64,000 nucleotides of DNA from Clostridia bacterium (GTDB lineage Bacteria > Bacillota > Clostridia > Lachnospirales > JAOARL01): contig JAOARL010000019.1 of the NCBI GenBank assembly GCA_025210555.1, positions 64,338 to 128,337 on the forward strand. The letters run 5' to 3'. Below, one piece after another: positions 41,843 to 50,706 of the stretch. The translations under genes were made by a program, and so were the position numbers. Each line of letters begins with the position of its first letter. The stretch's first letter is position 1. The notes below the pieces were generated by a model, which ran no database searches, had not been told where the DNA came from, and worked only from the letters and a program-made list of their open reading frames with translations.

Positions 41843-41941
41843 TATAGGTAAAAAAGCGAAAAAAATACCTATATAAATTTGACGTAGGTAATGATTACCT
41901 ATATAATTGAAATATAAGTAAAAAAAGCTAAAAATTACCTG
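41841..41941 (+). promoter_or_regulatory. Fic gene promoter with operator filling the spacer and flanking AGGTA/TACCT repeats
   Basis: TTGACG at 41879-41884 and TATAAT at 41902-41907 are separated by exactly 17 bases, and those 17 bases are the palindrome TAGGTAATGATTACCTA. Upstream, TATATAGGTA (41841-41850) and TACCTATATA (41866-41875) form a perfect 10-bp inverted repeat. Downstream, a third, weaker AAGTA...TTACCT copy lies near 41916-41941 just before the ribosome binding site. The three sites suggest tight repression, most simply by the Fic protein itself, which ends in a winged-helix-like segment. Confidence 0.8.
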
Positions 41942-41954
41942 TAAGGAGGCAGAG

Positions 41955-43004
41955 ATGAAAAAAATAAGCGAGTTGAAATATACTGAAAGCATTAAAATGT
42001 TAAAGAAACTTATAGAAACAAACAGAGCTTTGGCTGAGCTTAAAGGATATTCTGAAATAGTACCAAATAAAAATATCTTAATTAGTGCGATTGCACTTAA
42101 TGAGGCAAAAGATAGCTCTGCTATAGAGAATATAATAACTACACATGATGAATTATTTGAAGGAATGACTAAAGAAAATAAGTTAAAAGGTAATCCTAAG
42201 GAAGTCTTGAACTATAAAGCTGCACTTTGGAAAGGTTATGAATTGATAAAGAAAAAAGGATTTATTAGCACTAATATAATTGTGGAGATACAATCCATAA
42301 TAGAGTCAAATCATGCTGGAATAAGAAAACAATCGGGAACAAAGCTAATTAATGAATCAACAGGTAAAGTTGTTTATACTCCACCTGAAACAGAGGCTGA
42401 AATTAGGGAATATCTGGCAGATTTAGAGAGGTATATAAATATTAATGATGATATAGATTCTCTTATCAAGCTGGCTATAATACATTATCAGTTTGAAAAA
42501 ATACATCCGTTTTATGATGGTAATGGAAGAACAGGAAGAATTATTAATGTATTGTATTTAGTTCTAGAAGGTTTAATTGATTTGCCAATATTATATTTAA
42601 GTAAATTTATAATAGAAAATAGAGAGGATTACTATAAGTTAATGAGAGAAGCCGATGAAACAGGTGATTTGGATGAATGGATTCTATATATTTTAAGTGC
42701 AGTTGAAAAGACATCTGTAGATTCACTCAAAATTTTAAAAAATATAAATAAGTTAGTTGAAACAACGACTATTGAGATTAATGATAAACTACCTAAGGTA
42801 TACTCTAAGAAGTTAGTAGATATTTTATTTTTTGAGTTTTATACTAAAATAGATAATGTCGCTTCGATATTAGGTGTTACTAGAAAGACAGCGTCTAATT
42901 ATTTAAATGCTTTAGTAGATAATAAAATATTAGATGTTGAAGTTAGAGGGAAAGACAAGTTGTTTATAAATAGAAAATTAGTGGATTTAATAAAAAGTAT
43001 ATAA
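41955..43004 (+). CDS. Fic-family protein with N-terminal inhibitory motif and C-terminal winged helix
   Basis: A 349-residue cytoplasmic Fic protein that would transfer AMP or a related group to a target. The catalytic loop IHPFYDGNGRTGR (His near 184) is complete. The N-terminal inhibitory helix SSAIEN near 54-59 fits the [S/T]xxxE[G/N] motif of class II Fic proteins, so activity is probably self-restrained. The last 70 residues (IDNVASILGVTRKTASNYLNALVD) are helix-turn-helix-like. This and the palindromic promoter suggest it controls its own gene. AAGGAGG precedes the ATG. Confidence 0.92.
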   Translation: MKKISELKYTESIKMLKKLIETNRALAELKGYSEIVPNKNILISAIALNEAKDSSAIENIITTHDELFEGMTKENKLKGNPKEVLNYKAALWKGYELIKKKGFISTNIIVEIQSIIESNHAGIRKQSGTKLINESTGKVVYTPPETEAEIREYLADLERYININDDIDSLIKLAIIHYQFEKIHPFYDGNGRTGRIINVLYLVLEGLIDLPILYLSKFIIENREDYYKLMREADETGDLDEWILYILSAVEKTSVDSLKILKNINKLVETTTIEINDKLPKVYSKKLVDILFFEFYTKIDNVASILGVTRKTASNYLNALVDNKILDVEVRGKDKLFINRKLVDLIKSI

Positions 43005-43005
43005 T

Positions 43006-43044
43006 AAAAAAGTATAAGGACTATAACAGTCTTTATACTTTTTT
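43006..43044. terminator. Bidirectional terminator
   Basis: A stem of about 16 bp (AAAAAGTATAAGGACT against AGTCTTTATACTTTTT, one G-T pair) with A-runs and T-runs on both sides, between the convergent Fic and formate/nitrite transporter genes. Confidence 0.88.
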
Positions 43045-43056
43045 ACTTCATTTATA

Positions 43057-43866
43057 TTAATTGCTTTCTTTTAAATATATAAGGTAATATATACCACCAA
43101 TAATAATACCTCCACCTATAATGTTACCAAGAGTAACAGGTATAAGGTTACTTATTATGTGAGTTAAATCAATCTTTTCCATTTTTTCAATTGCTGAATG
43201 AGCATTTAAATAGCTATCCATTTTTGAAATGTACCCTGCAGTCAAGTAGTACATATTTGCAATACTATGCTCGAATCCTGCAATAACGAATGCCATAATA
43301 GGGAAGAATCCAATAAAGATTTTTCCAGTAACATCTTTTGCAGCATATGATCCCCATACAGCTAAACATACAACAATATTACAAAGTATTCCACTGAAAA
43401 GTGCAGTAGTGAAATCTAATCCGCATTTGTAACTAGCAACTTTTATTGCATAAGTTCCAAGTGATGGTTTAAGAGCACCACCAAGATAAAGCATTGTTGT
43501 TAAAGATACAGCTCCTACCATGTTTCCAAAGAATACGATAGTCCAGTTTTTCATCATTTGTTTAAAAGTAATTTTCTTTTTGAAAAATGCAACTGTAAGT
43601 AAGTTATTTCCAGTGAAAAGTTCAGCTCCACAGATAAGAACTAATATAAGTCCTACTGGGAAAACAATTCCTGCAATTACTTTACTAACACCCATATTTT
43701 CAATAGTGTGAGATGCCATACCAGCAGCAAATCCACCAAGCGCGATAAAAATACCCGCTAAAACTGCTAATAAAAACGTTTTGTAAGCTTTATTAGTAGC
43801 TTTTTTTACTCCAACTTCTTCTACGTATGAAGAAATCTCAGCTGGAGATAAAATCATTTTGTCCAT
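43057..43866 (-). CDS. Formate/nitrite transporter family (FNT) protein
   Basis: A 269-residue inner-membrane channel of the FocA/NirC type, with six hydrophobic helices. Features are LAGIFIALGGFAAGMA in helix 1, the FNT motif region GAELFTGNNLLTVAFF, GILCNIVVCLAVWGS around helix 4 and GFEHSIANMYYL, which holds the conserved pore histidine. It would carry formate, nitrite, lactate or hydrosulphide. A strong -strand promoter and CCTCCT (AGGAGG on the coding strand) 8 bases upstream support the start. Confidence 0.93.
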   Translation of the reverse strand: MDKMILSPAEISSYVEEVGVKKATNKAYKTFLLAVLAGIFIALGGFAAGMASHTIENMGVSKVIAGIVFPVGLILVLICGAELFTGNNLLTVAFFKKKITFKQMMKNWTIVFFGNMVGAVSLTTMLYLGGALKPSLGTYAIKVASYKCGLDFTTALFSGILCNIVVCLAVWGSYAAKDVTGKIFIGFFPIMAFVIAGFEHSIANMYYLTAGYISKMDSYLNAHSAIEKMEKIDLTHIISNLIPVTLGNIIGGGIIIGGIYYLIYLKESN

Positions 43867-43905
43867 TATTTAAGCCTCCTAAGAATATTTTTTTTAGACT
43901 TTTTA

Positions 43906-43934
43906 ATAATACAAAGATATAAAAGCCTTGTCAA
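43906..43934 (-). promoter_or_regulatory. Promoter of the FNT gene
   Basis: On the - strand, a perfect TTGACA (43929-43934), a 17-base spacer and TATTAT (43906-43911). Confidence 0.75.
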
Positions 43935-44004
43935 TAATATTGTTTATAAAAATTTAATAATATGCTATAATTATTATTGGAAAAAATATTAAAGGGGTAT
44001 TGAT

Positions 44005-44664
44005 ATGAAAAATTTATTCAGAGGTATGTTTAAAGGTGAGTTTGAGCAAAAAGATTTAGAAATCTTAGCGTTAAAAGATAAACATGCAGCAATGCAAGAA
44101 TCTTTAATAGAATCGAATGATAAGGTAGAAAGCTTAATGAAAGAAGTCGTTGTTCTTAAAGGTAAAATAGATAGCCTAAAAAATAATAAAAATGAGAAAT
44201 ATGAATTTAAAATAGTAAGAACAGAGTATATAAGAGAAGAAAATGAGTATACTAAAGGTATAGTTATGTATAAGAAACATAAAGAAGGGCTTTTGATGCT
44301 TGAAAGCTTCGAGAAAGTATTTGAACTTGAAAAAGAATGTTTAAGTAACCTGAAATCAGAACTTAATGCAGAAAAAGAAGAACTTGAAAAGTCACTTGAG
44401 GAAGCAGGAGCTAAAACTGATGAACTTAAATCACCAACACGTCAAAATGTCACAGGTGAAGAGATATATGACTCAGTAGCATATGAAGTTGATATAGAGC
44501 ATAAGATTGAAGAAATAAACAATAAATTTGATAAACTTAATGTAAGATGTGAACTTATTAAGTTGATTGAAGGAAATGAAAATTATAAAGAAGATTTATA
44601 TGAAATGTATATAAAAGGTAACTTTGAAGAAATAAAGTTATCAACGAATGCAAGTGTAATATAG
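44005..44664 (+). CDS. Coiled-coil protein
   Basis: A 219-residue soluble protein, mostly charged helix with heptad-like patterns (LIESNDKVESLMKEVVVLKGKIDSL, then ECLSNLKSELNAEKEELEKSLEEAG). A TM segment is absent. Function unknown. AAAGGGG precedes the ATG and it lies 15 bases upstream of the ABC-F gene, so both are probably cotranscribed, from a TATAAT at about 43966. Confidence 0.6.
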   Translation: MKNLFRGMFKGEFEQKDLEILALKDKHAAMQESLIESNDKVESLMKEVVVLKGKIDSLKNNKNEKYEFKIVRTEYIREENEYTKGIVMYKKHKEGLLMLESFEKVFELEKECLSNLKSELNAEKEELEKSLEEAGAKTDELKSPTRQNVTGEEIYDSVAYEVDIEHKIEEINNKFDKLNVRCELIKLIEGNENYKEDLYEMYIKGNFEEIKLSTNASVI

Positions 44665-44679
44665 AATAAGGAGAAAATA

Positions 44680-46236
44680 ATGAGTATTTTAACAGTAGAA
44701 AAGTTGACGCATGGATTTGGTGGAAGAGAAATTTTTGATAATGTGTCATTTAGATTATTAAAGGGAGAACATATAGGATTTATCGGAGCCAATGGTGAAG
44801 GTAAGTCCACTTTTATGAACATAATAACTGGGAAACTAATGCCTGATGCAGGTAAAGTTATGTGGTCAAAAAGAGTTAGGGTTGGATATTTAGACCAACA
44901 TACAGCACTAGAAAAAGGAATGACAATAAAAGATGTACTTGAAGGAGCATTTAAATATCTATTTGATCTTGAAGCTGAGATAAATGATATATATATGAAA
45001 CTTGCTGAAGTATCAGAAGATGAAATGACAAAGATGCTTGAAGAAGCAGGAACTCTTCAAGAGATATTGGATCAGAATGACTTTTATAATATAGAATCTA
45101 AAATAAATGAAGTTGCAAAAGGATTAGGTGTACTTGATATAGGACTTGATAAAGATGTATCAGACTTAAGTGGTGGACAAAGAACTAAAATACTACTTAC
45201 TAAGCTTTTACTTGAAAAACCAGATATATTATTATTAGATGAGCCTACTAACTATTTAGATGAGGTGCATATAGACTGGCTTAAAAGGTATTTGCAAGAG
45301 TATGAGAATGCATTTATATTAATATCACATGATATACCATTTTTAAATGATGTAATAAATATTGTATACCACATAGATAATCAGGCTCTTAATAGATATG
45401 TTGGAAGTTATGATGAATTTATGCAAGTTTATGAAATGAAAAAATCACAGCTTGAATCAGCATATAAAAAGCAACAACAAGAGATTGCAGAGCTTAAGGA
45501 CTTTGTTGCTAGAAATAAAGCTAGAGTATCAACTAGAAATATGGCTATGTCTAGACAAAAGAAGCTAGATAAAATGGATAAAATAGAATTAGCTGCTGAG
45601 AAGCCAAAACCAGAATTTAATTTCAAATATTCAAAGACACCAGGTAAAACGTTATTTGAAGCTAGAGATTTAGTTATAGGATATGATGAGCCGCTTTCTA
45701 AACCACTTAACTTAGTTATAGAAAGAGGTCAAAAGATTGCTATAACAGGAGCTAACGGTATAGGAAAAACAACATTGCTTAGAAGCTTGATGGGTGATTT
45801 AAATCCTTTATCAGGTGAAGTAGAACTAGGCAGCAATATGGATATAGGTTACTTTAAACAAGAAATAAAAGAGAAAAATAATAATACGTGTATTGATGAA
45901 ATATGGAATGAATTCCAGTCATTTACACAGTATGAAGTTAGAGCAGCTCTTGCTAAGTGTGGACTTACTACAGACCATATAGAGAGTAAAGTATATGTGC
46001 TAAGTGGAGGAGAACAAGCTAAAGTAAGGCTTTGTAAAATCATCAATAGGGAAAGTAATATATTAATGCTAGATGAGCCTACTAACCATTTAGACCAAGA
46101 AGCAAAAAATGAACTTAAAAGAGCACTTAAAGAATATAAGGGAACTGTTATACTTATATGCCATGAACCTGAATTTTATAAAGATATAGTTACTGAAATT
46201 TGGGATGCAGAAACATTTACTACAAAATTAGTATAG
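44680..46236 (+). CDS. ABC-F family ATPase (YbiT/YkpA-like)
   Basis: A 518-residue soluble protein with two ABC domains and no membrane part, the ABC-F type that binds the ribosome exit site and affects translation or antibiotic protection. First domain: GANGEGKST near 36, LSGGQRTK near 164, LLLDEPTNYLD. Second: GANGIGKTT near 357, LSGGEQAKV, LMLDEPTNHLD. Between them is the helical linker with AMSRQKKLDKMDKIE that reaches the ribosomal P-site tRNA. The linker and overall length fit the YbiT/YkpA group rather than the resistance-type ARE proteins; that is an inference. Confidence 0.9.
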   Translation: MSILTVEKLTHGFGGREIFDNVSFRLLKGEHIGFIGANGEGKSTFMNIITGKLMPDAGKVMWSKRVRVGYLDQHTALEKGMTIKDVLEGAFKYLFDLEAEINDIYMKLAEVSEDEMTKMLEEAGTLQEILDQNDFYNIESKINEVAKGLGVLDIGLDKDVSDLSGGQRTKILLTKLLLEKPDILLLDEPTNYLDEVHIDWLKRYLQEYENAFILISHDIPFLNDVINIVYHIDNQALNRYVGSYDEFMQVYEMKKSQLESAYKKQQQEIAELKDFVARNKARVSTRNMAMSRQKKLDKMDKIELAAEKPKPEFNFKYSKTPGKTLFEARDLVIGYDEPLSKPLNLVIERGQKIAITGANGIGKTTLLRSLMGDLNPLSGEVELGSNMDIGYFKQEIKEKNNNTCIDEIWNEFQSFTQYEVRAALAKCGLTTDHIESKVYVLSGGEQAKVRLCKIINRESNILMLDEPTNHLDQEAKNELKRALKEYKGTVILICHEPEFYKDIVTEIWDAETFTTKLV

Positions 46237-46262
46237 CTTATAGTATAATTATGATACTAGAT

Positions 46263-46295
46263 GAGAAGACATAAAATTTGTCTTCTCTTTTTTTA
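46263..46295 (+). terminator. Rho-independent terminator
   Basis: A perfect 9-bp stem GAGAAGACA with TGTCTTCTC, then seven Ts, just before the zwf ribosome binding site. Confidence 0.85.
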
Positions 46296-46317
46296 TATTT
46301 ATTGGGATGGTGATAGT

Positions 46318-47667
46318 ATGAAAGAAAGTGTTATTGTTTTATTTGGTGCAACAGGAGATTTAGCTACAAAAAAAGTTTTCCCAGCACTTTATAAATTACA
46401 TGAGAAAGAAGAGCTTACTAAATGTAGGAAAATAATAGCAATAGGGAGAAAAAATAAAACAAGCGAAGAGTTTGTAAAGGATCTTAAAGAAAAAGTTGTT
46501 AATTATACAGAAATTGAAGATGAAGTATATAAAGCTTTTTCAGAAAGAATAAAGTATGTAGAATTTGATTTTAATGATAAAAATAAGTATAGAGATCTAA
46601 CAAGCATTATAAGTAAATATGAAGGCGAGAAAATTCTTTATATGGCAACCTCACCAACATACTTTAAGATGATTACAGAAAACCTAGCAAAAGCTAAATT
46701 TTTTAAATATGAAAATGTAAAGTTAGCTATTGAAAAGCCTTTTGGAAATAGCTACAAAAGTGCTAAAGATATAAATAAGACATTAAAGAAATATATTAAA
46801 GAAAAAAACATATATAGACTAGATCATTACTTAGGCAAAAGCATGCTCCAAAACATACTAGCACTTAGGTTTACAAATGTAGTATTTGAAAATGTCTGGA
46901 ATAAGGATTATATAGAAAGTGTATTAATTGACATACCAGAAGAAGCAGGAATAGAAGAACGTGGAAGATATTATGACAAGGCTGGAGCTATAAGAGATAT
47001 GGTTCAGAGTCATGTGCTTCAGATTGTTGCACTGTTAACTATGGAGAGAAGTAAAAATATAAATAAAAGTAAGATGAAAATACTTAAGAGTCTTAAGAAA
47101 ATGAAAAAGAAAGAGATAAGAGAAAATATGATAACAGGGCAATACGAATCATATAGGTCTGAAAAAGATGTATTGGATGAATCAATTGTTGAAACATATG
47201 TTGAAATGAAAATAAATATAAAGAATAAAAAGTGGAAAAATGTACCTTTTTATATAAGAACAGGTAAGAAAATGGATAAAAAGAAGTTCAATATAAGTAT
47301 AAACTTTAAAGAATCAAAAGGAATAAGACAATTTAAAGAAGAAGAATTAATGCCAAATAAACTTATTATAGAAATATATCCAAAAGAAGGAATAAAATTT
47401 AATATGAACGTTAAAAAACCAGGGGTGTTAAATGAACTTGATCAAGCAGATATGGAGTACTGTGAATCTTGTAAGTACTTAGGAAAATCACCAGAAGCTT
47501 ATGAGAATATAATATTAAATATAATCAATGGAGATAAAACTATGTTTACTAGTTTTGAAGAATTGAAGCATTCATGGAAGTATATTGATAGAATAATTAA
47601 ATATAGGAACAAAGATGTAGGAATATATATAGATAATAGCAATGGCCCTATATGGAAAAAATCATAA
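46318..47667 (+). CDS. zwf: Glucose-6-phosphate 1-dehydrogenase
   Basis: A 449-residue enzyme that oxidises glucose 6-phosphate to 6-phosphogluconolactone and reduces NADP or NAD, opening the oxidative pentose phosphate pathway. The N-terminal dinucleotide-binding motif is LFGATGDLATKK (residues 8-19) and the active-site signature reads YRLDHYLGK near 166-174, with the catalytic His region intact. ATG at 46318 follows the GATGGTGAT region; an upstream in-frame ATG at 46261 lies inside the previous terminator and is rejected. It is slightly shorter than the usual 480-500 residues. No gnd or pgl gene is adjacent. Confidence 0.95.
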   Translation: MKESVIVLFGATGDLATKKVFPALYKLHEKEELTKCRKIIAIGRKNKTSEEFVKDLKEKVVNYTEIEDEVYKAFSERIKYVEFDFNDKNKYRDLTSIISKYEGEKILYMATSPTYFKMITENLAKAKFFKYENVKLAIEKPFGNSYKSAKDINKTLKKYIKEKNIYRLDHYLGKSMLQNILALRFTNVVFENVWNKDYIESVLIDIPEEAGIEERGRYYDKAGAIRDMVQSHVLQIVALLTMERSKNINKSKMKILKSLKKMKKKEIRENMITGQYESYRSEKDVLDESIVETYVEMKINIKNKKWKNVPFYIRTGKKMDKKKFNISINFKESKGIRQFKEEELMPNKLIIEIYPKEGIKFNMNVKKPGVLNELDQADMEYCESCKYLGKSPEAYENIILNIINGDKTMFTSFEELKHSWKYIDRIIKYRNKDVGIYIDNSNGPIWKKS

Positions 47668-47673
47668 ATTTTT

Positions 47674-47704
47674 AAAAGACTCATATTGAGTCTTTTATTT
47701 TTTG
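47674..47704 (+). terminator. Rho-independent terminator
   Basis: AAAAGACTCA pairs perfectly with TGAGTCTTTT around TAT, followed by ATTTTTTG. Confidence 0.85.
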
Positions 47705-47764
47705 AACAAAATTTAAGTAAAAGTAGTCTAAGTAATATATAATAAATTTAGGAGTGTGATAAAT

Positions 47765-48769
47765 ATGAGAAAGCTAATAGTAACAATGATAGCCACACTA
47801 GTTTTTGTAGGCTGTAAAAATGTAGAAGTTAAAGAAAATCACGTAGATAAAATGCAAGGATACGAAGTTTTAGCTACTATGAATCAAAAGGTAGAGGGAA
47901 ATAGTATGTATTGCTCTACAATGCAGTTAGCATGGAATGAGATAGGTGAAAGGTTTGATAAAGTAGAAGTTCTTACTAAAAATGATTTAACCAATAATTT
48001 AGAGAAAAAAGAATTTACTAAGGATATGTTAAGTGAAGATGATTATATAGCTACGAGCATAATTCCAGTTAGAGAAAGTTTAGAAAAGCTTAAAAATGAT
48101 GTTAAAAATAAATTTAAAGAGCCATCAGATATATTAGATATGATTGAGCCATCAGCAGATGGATATTTGTTTTATTCAATATTACTTAAAAACTTTGAAT
48201 ATAAATATGCATTTAAAGATTTAGGTGAAAAGGAAGGAAAAAGATATTTTGGGTTTTATAGACATAGTGATGATGAAGATGTATTAGACCAAGTAGATGT
48301 ACTTTTTTATAATAATAAAGATGATTTTGCATTAAGAATAAATACTAAAGATAATGAAGAGTTATATTTTTATAAGAGCGATGACATACAAGATTTTAGT
48401 AGTGAATATGATGAAATGATAGAAAAGAGTAAGACATATAAAGGTATGTATCATATGACAGAGAATGATTATATGAAGATTCCTTATATGAAATTTGATG
48501 AATTTAAAGCATATGAAAAGCTTAAAGGAGTTGAGCTTAGGTTAGATGAAATGGACTATGTAGTTACTAAAGCTATTCAAACTATAAAATTTGAACTTAC
48601 TAATAAGGGTGGAAAACTAAAAAGTGAAGCCGCAATAATGGTTGAAAAATGCGCTCCAGTTGAACTTGATGATTTGGAAAGAGATTTTATATGTGATAAG
48701 CAGTTTACTATGTTTATAAAAGAAGAGAATAAAGAAAGACCATATTTTGCTTTAAGAATGGAGAAATAA
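47765..48769 (+). CDS. Exported lipoprotein, serpin-like, copy 1
   Basis: A 334-residue lipoprotein with lipobox FVGC near residue 16. ATG at 47765 is chosen over an in-frame GTG at 47756, which overlaps the GGAGTG site. The fold looks serpin-related. NSMYCSTMQLAWNEIG resembles the NxFFSPLSIS helix. MKIPYMKFDEF resembles the VPKFxxE strand. The end, DFICDKQFTMFIKEE followed by RPYFALRM, resembles the serpin signature FxxDRPFxFxI and its last strand. The hinge residues (GGKLKSEAA) lack the small-residue pattern of inhibitory serpins. It is paralogous to the next gene. The assignment is inference from remote similarity. Confidence 0.55.
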   Translation: MRKLIVTMIATLVFVGCKNVEVKENHVDKMQGYEVLATMNQKVEGNSMYCSTMQLAWNEIGERFDKVEVLTKNDLTNNLEKKEFTKDMLSEDDYIATSIIPVRESLEKLKNDVKNKFKEPSDILDMIEPSADGYLFYSILLKNFEYKYAFKDLGEKEGKRYFGFYRHSDDEDVLDQVDVLFYNNKDDFALRINTKDNEELYFYKSDDIQDFSSEYDEMIEKSKTYKGMYHMTENDYMKIPYMKFDEFKAYEKLKGVELRLDEMDYVVTKAIQTIKFELTNKGGKLKSEAAIMVEKCAPVELDDLERDFICDKQFTMFIKEENKERPYFALRMEK

Positions 48770-48770
48770 A

Positions 48771-49727
48771 ATGAATAAAGATAGATTTATATTATGGTTT
48801 ACATTATGTATAATAATAACTAGTGTATCTTTTGGTAGACATATAATGATAGAAAAAAGAAAAGATATTGAGCTTAGAGATGCATCAAAACATGCAGTAA
48901 CTCTCAACTCTACGGCTAAAGATGATGCAATTTATTGCGCAACTATGGATTTAGTATGGAATCACATGAATGATACTATTGATATAAAGAAGTGGGGAGA
49001 TGATTATAAGATAGTAAAGGCATTAAATAGAAGAGAGTTTGATAAAAGTATGCTTGATGAAGATTCATATACATTAACTTCAGAGGTAAGTGCTAATACA
49101 ATTGAAATTATTTCAAAATTAGAAAAAAATTTTAAATTTCACAAACCATTTGAAATGTTCAAAAAGGGTAAATTCGCAGGAAGATATGATGTTCAATACT
49201 TTGGAAAGAGCGCGGACACTGAAAGAGATGATATTAGCATGATATTTTATGAAGATAAGAATAATCATGGAATCAAGATAGATACAAGAGATAATGAGGA
49301 AATATATTTATATAAAACAAGTAAAAGGGATACATTTAAAAATTTATGGAAAGAAATAAAAGTTAAAGAAAGTAGAAATATATTTTTTAAGAAACTAAAT
49401 AAAGATGATATATTTAAAATGCCTTTGATTAAATTAAATGTGTATAGGAATATAGAAGAACTTAGAGAATTAAAATTTAAGTCGTATAATAATGGAAATT
49501 ATTTAATTTTAAAGGCTGGACAAAAAATTGACTTTAAATTAGATAATGAAGGTGGGGAATTAAGAAGTTTGGCTTATATTGGAATACTGAGTGCCGCTGA
49601 ATCAAATAAATATCACCCTAAAAAGTTTTATTATGACAAAGATTTTATTATGTTTATTAAGCAGAAAAACTCAAATAAACCATATTTTGCGATTAGAATA
49701 AATAGTGATAAGTACCTAGACAATTGA
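48771..49727 (+). CDS. Exported or membrane-anchored serpin-like protein, copy 2
   Basis: A 318-residue protein with an N-terminal helix (FILWFTLCIIITSVSFG) and no lipobox. It follows copy 1 by one base and aligns with it throughout: AIYCATMDLVWNHM, MPLIKLNVYRNI, KIDFKLDNEGGELRS and KFYYDKDFIMFIKQK, PYFAIRI. The KFYYDKDFIMF stretch differs from the serpin signature pattern at only one key position, Asp in place of Pro/Ser/Thr. GGAG in the end of copy 1 serves as its ribosome binding site. Function is unproven; a surface protease-binding role would be the family expectation. Confidence 0.55.
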   Translation: MNKDRFILWFTLCIIITSVSFGRHIMIEKRKDIELRDASKHAVTLNSTAKDDAIYCATMDLVWNHMNDTIDIKKWGDDYKIVKALNRREFDKSMLDEDSYTLTSEVSANTIEIISKLEKNFKFHKPFEMFKKGKFAGRYDVQYFGKSADTERDDISMIFYEDKNNHGIKIDTRDNEEIYLYKTSKRDTFKNLWKEIKVKESRNIFFKKLNKDDIFKMPLIKLNVYRNIEELRELKFKSYNNGNYLILKAGQKIDFKLDNEGGELRSLAYIGILSAAESNKYHPKKFYYDKDFIMFIKQKNSNKPYFAIRINSDKYLDN

Positions 49728-49778
49728 AAAAAGTAAATAAGCTTGATATAATATAAAAAAATCAAGGGTGATGATAAT

Positions 49779-50087
49779 ATGAGTGCTAGAACGCTTATGA
49801 AAGTTTTTTTAATTGCAGGAGTTTCAGCTGGTGCAGGACTTACTGCGATGATTTTAACTAAAGACTATGGAAACACAGTTAAAATGATAAGTACATTTGT
49901 TAGTAGTGGGTTAGGTGCAAAAGTTACTAGTGTATTATTAGATATGATACCTGAAAAAGAGGTTGATTATAAAATGACATTAGAAGCACCGATAGAGCCA
50001 TTTACTAGTGAGAAAGATAGTACACTTATTACAGAACTTGATTTAAATTGTAAAGAAAAGGGAGACGATGAACTTGGTAAACAATAA
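49779..50087 (+). CDS. Small membrane-anchored protein
   Basis: A 102-residue protein with an N-terminal hydrophobic helix (VFLIAGVSAGAGLTAMIL) and a second mildly hydrophobic stretch (MISTFVSSGLGAKVTSVLL). The tail is acidic and charged. Function unknown. Its last 20 bases overlap the next gene, so the two are likely coupled. Confidence 0.55.
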   Translation: MSARTLMKVFLIAGVSAGAGLTAMILTKDYGNTVKMISTFVSSGLGAKVTSVLLDMIPEKEVDYKMTLEAPIEPFTSEKDSTLITELDLNCKEKGDDELGKQ

Positions 50088-50583
50088 GATTAGAAATATA
50101 TTTTTATATTCAATGCAAATGGAAAAAATGGGACAAAGATTTTATGGATATTATGCAGATCTTTTTGAAGGAGAAGTACATGATTTTTTAGCAGAGATGT
50201 CAGTTCTTGAAGAAGGACATTTTAAGTTATTAGATGAGAAGTACGAAACTTTTATGGGAGAAAAACTATTAAAAGATTCTTCATGGGTTATGGATGATAC
50301 TTCAAAAGTTAATCATACAGATATATTTGAAAATGCTGATAAAATATTAGAAATGAACGAAAATGTTGATGCAGAAGAAGTGCTTAAAATGGCTTATTTA
50401 TTTGAATCAGATTTTGCTGGTTTCTATACAAGAGCATCTGAATTAGCAGATGATGAAGAGGTTAAAAACTTCTTAAAAGAACTTGCTGAGTGGGAAATAG
50501 AACATGCTCATGAAGTTATGAAAAGATACGTTAAACTTAAGCAAAAAGATTGGGATAATATTATAAATAAAATAATTGACTAA
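50068..50583 (+). CDS. Rubrerythrin/ferritin-like diiron protein
   Basis: A 171-residue four-helix protein. Metal-ligand pattern: QMEKMGQRFYGYY, then EEGHFKLLDEKY (ExxH), then FESDFAGFYTRASELAD, then AEWEIEHAHEVMKRY (ExxH), the arrangement of the ferritin-like domain of rubrerythrins. No C-terminal rubredoxin-type CxxC motif is present. A role in iron handling or peroxide defence is likely in an anaerobe. GGGAG lies upstream within the previous gene. Confidence 0.82.
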   Translation: MNLVNNKIRNIFLYSMQMEKMGQRFYGYYADLFEGEVHDFLAEMSVLEEGHFKLLDEKYETFMGEKLLKDSSWVMDDTSKVNHTDIFENADKILEMNENVDAEEVLKMAYLFESDFAGFYTRASELADDEEVKNFLKELAEWEIEHAHEVMKRYVKLKQKDWDNIINKIID

Positions 50584-50606
50584 AAGCAGCCTAGGCTGCT
50601 TTTTTA
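50582..50606 (+). terminator. Rho-independent terminator
   Basis: AAAAGCAGCC pairs with GGCTGCTTTT around TA, then Ts, next to the stop codon. Confidence 0.88.
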
Positions 50607-50706
50607 ATTAAATATTAACTAATAATTAACTATTATTAAATAACTCTTTTAAATATTCACAAAAATAAAAATATTATTTATACTTTCTTTGAGTGGAGGA
50701 ATTAGT

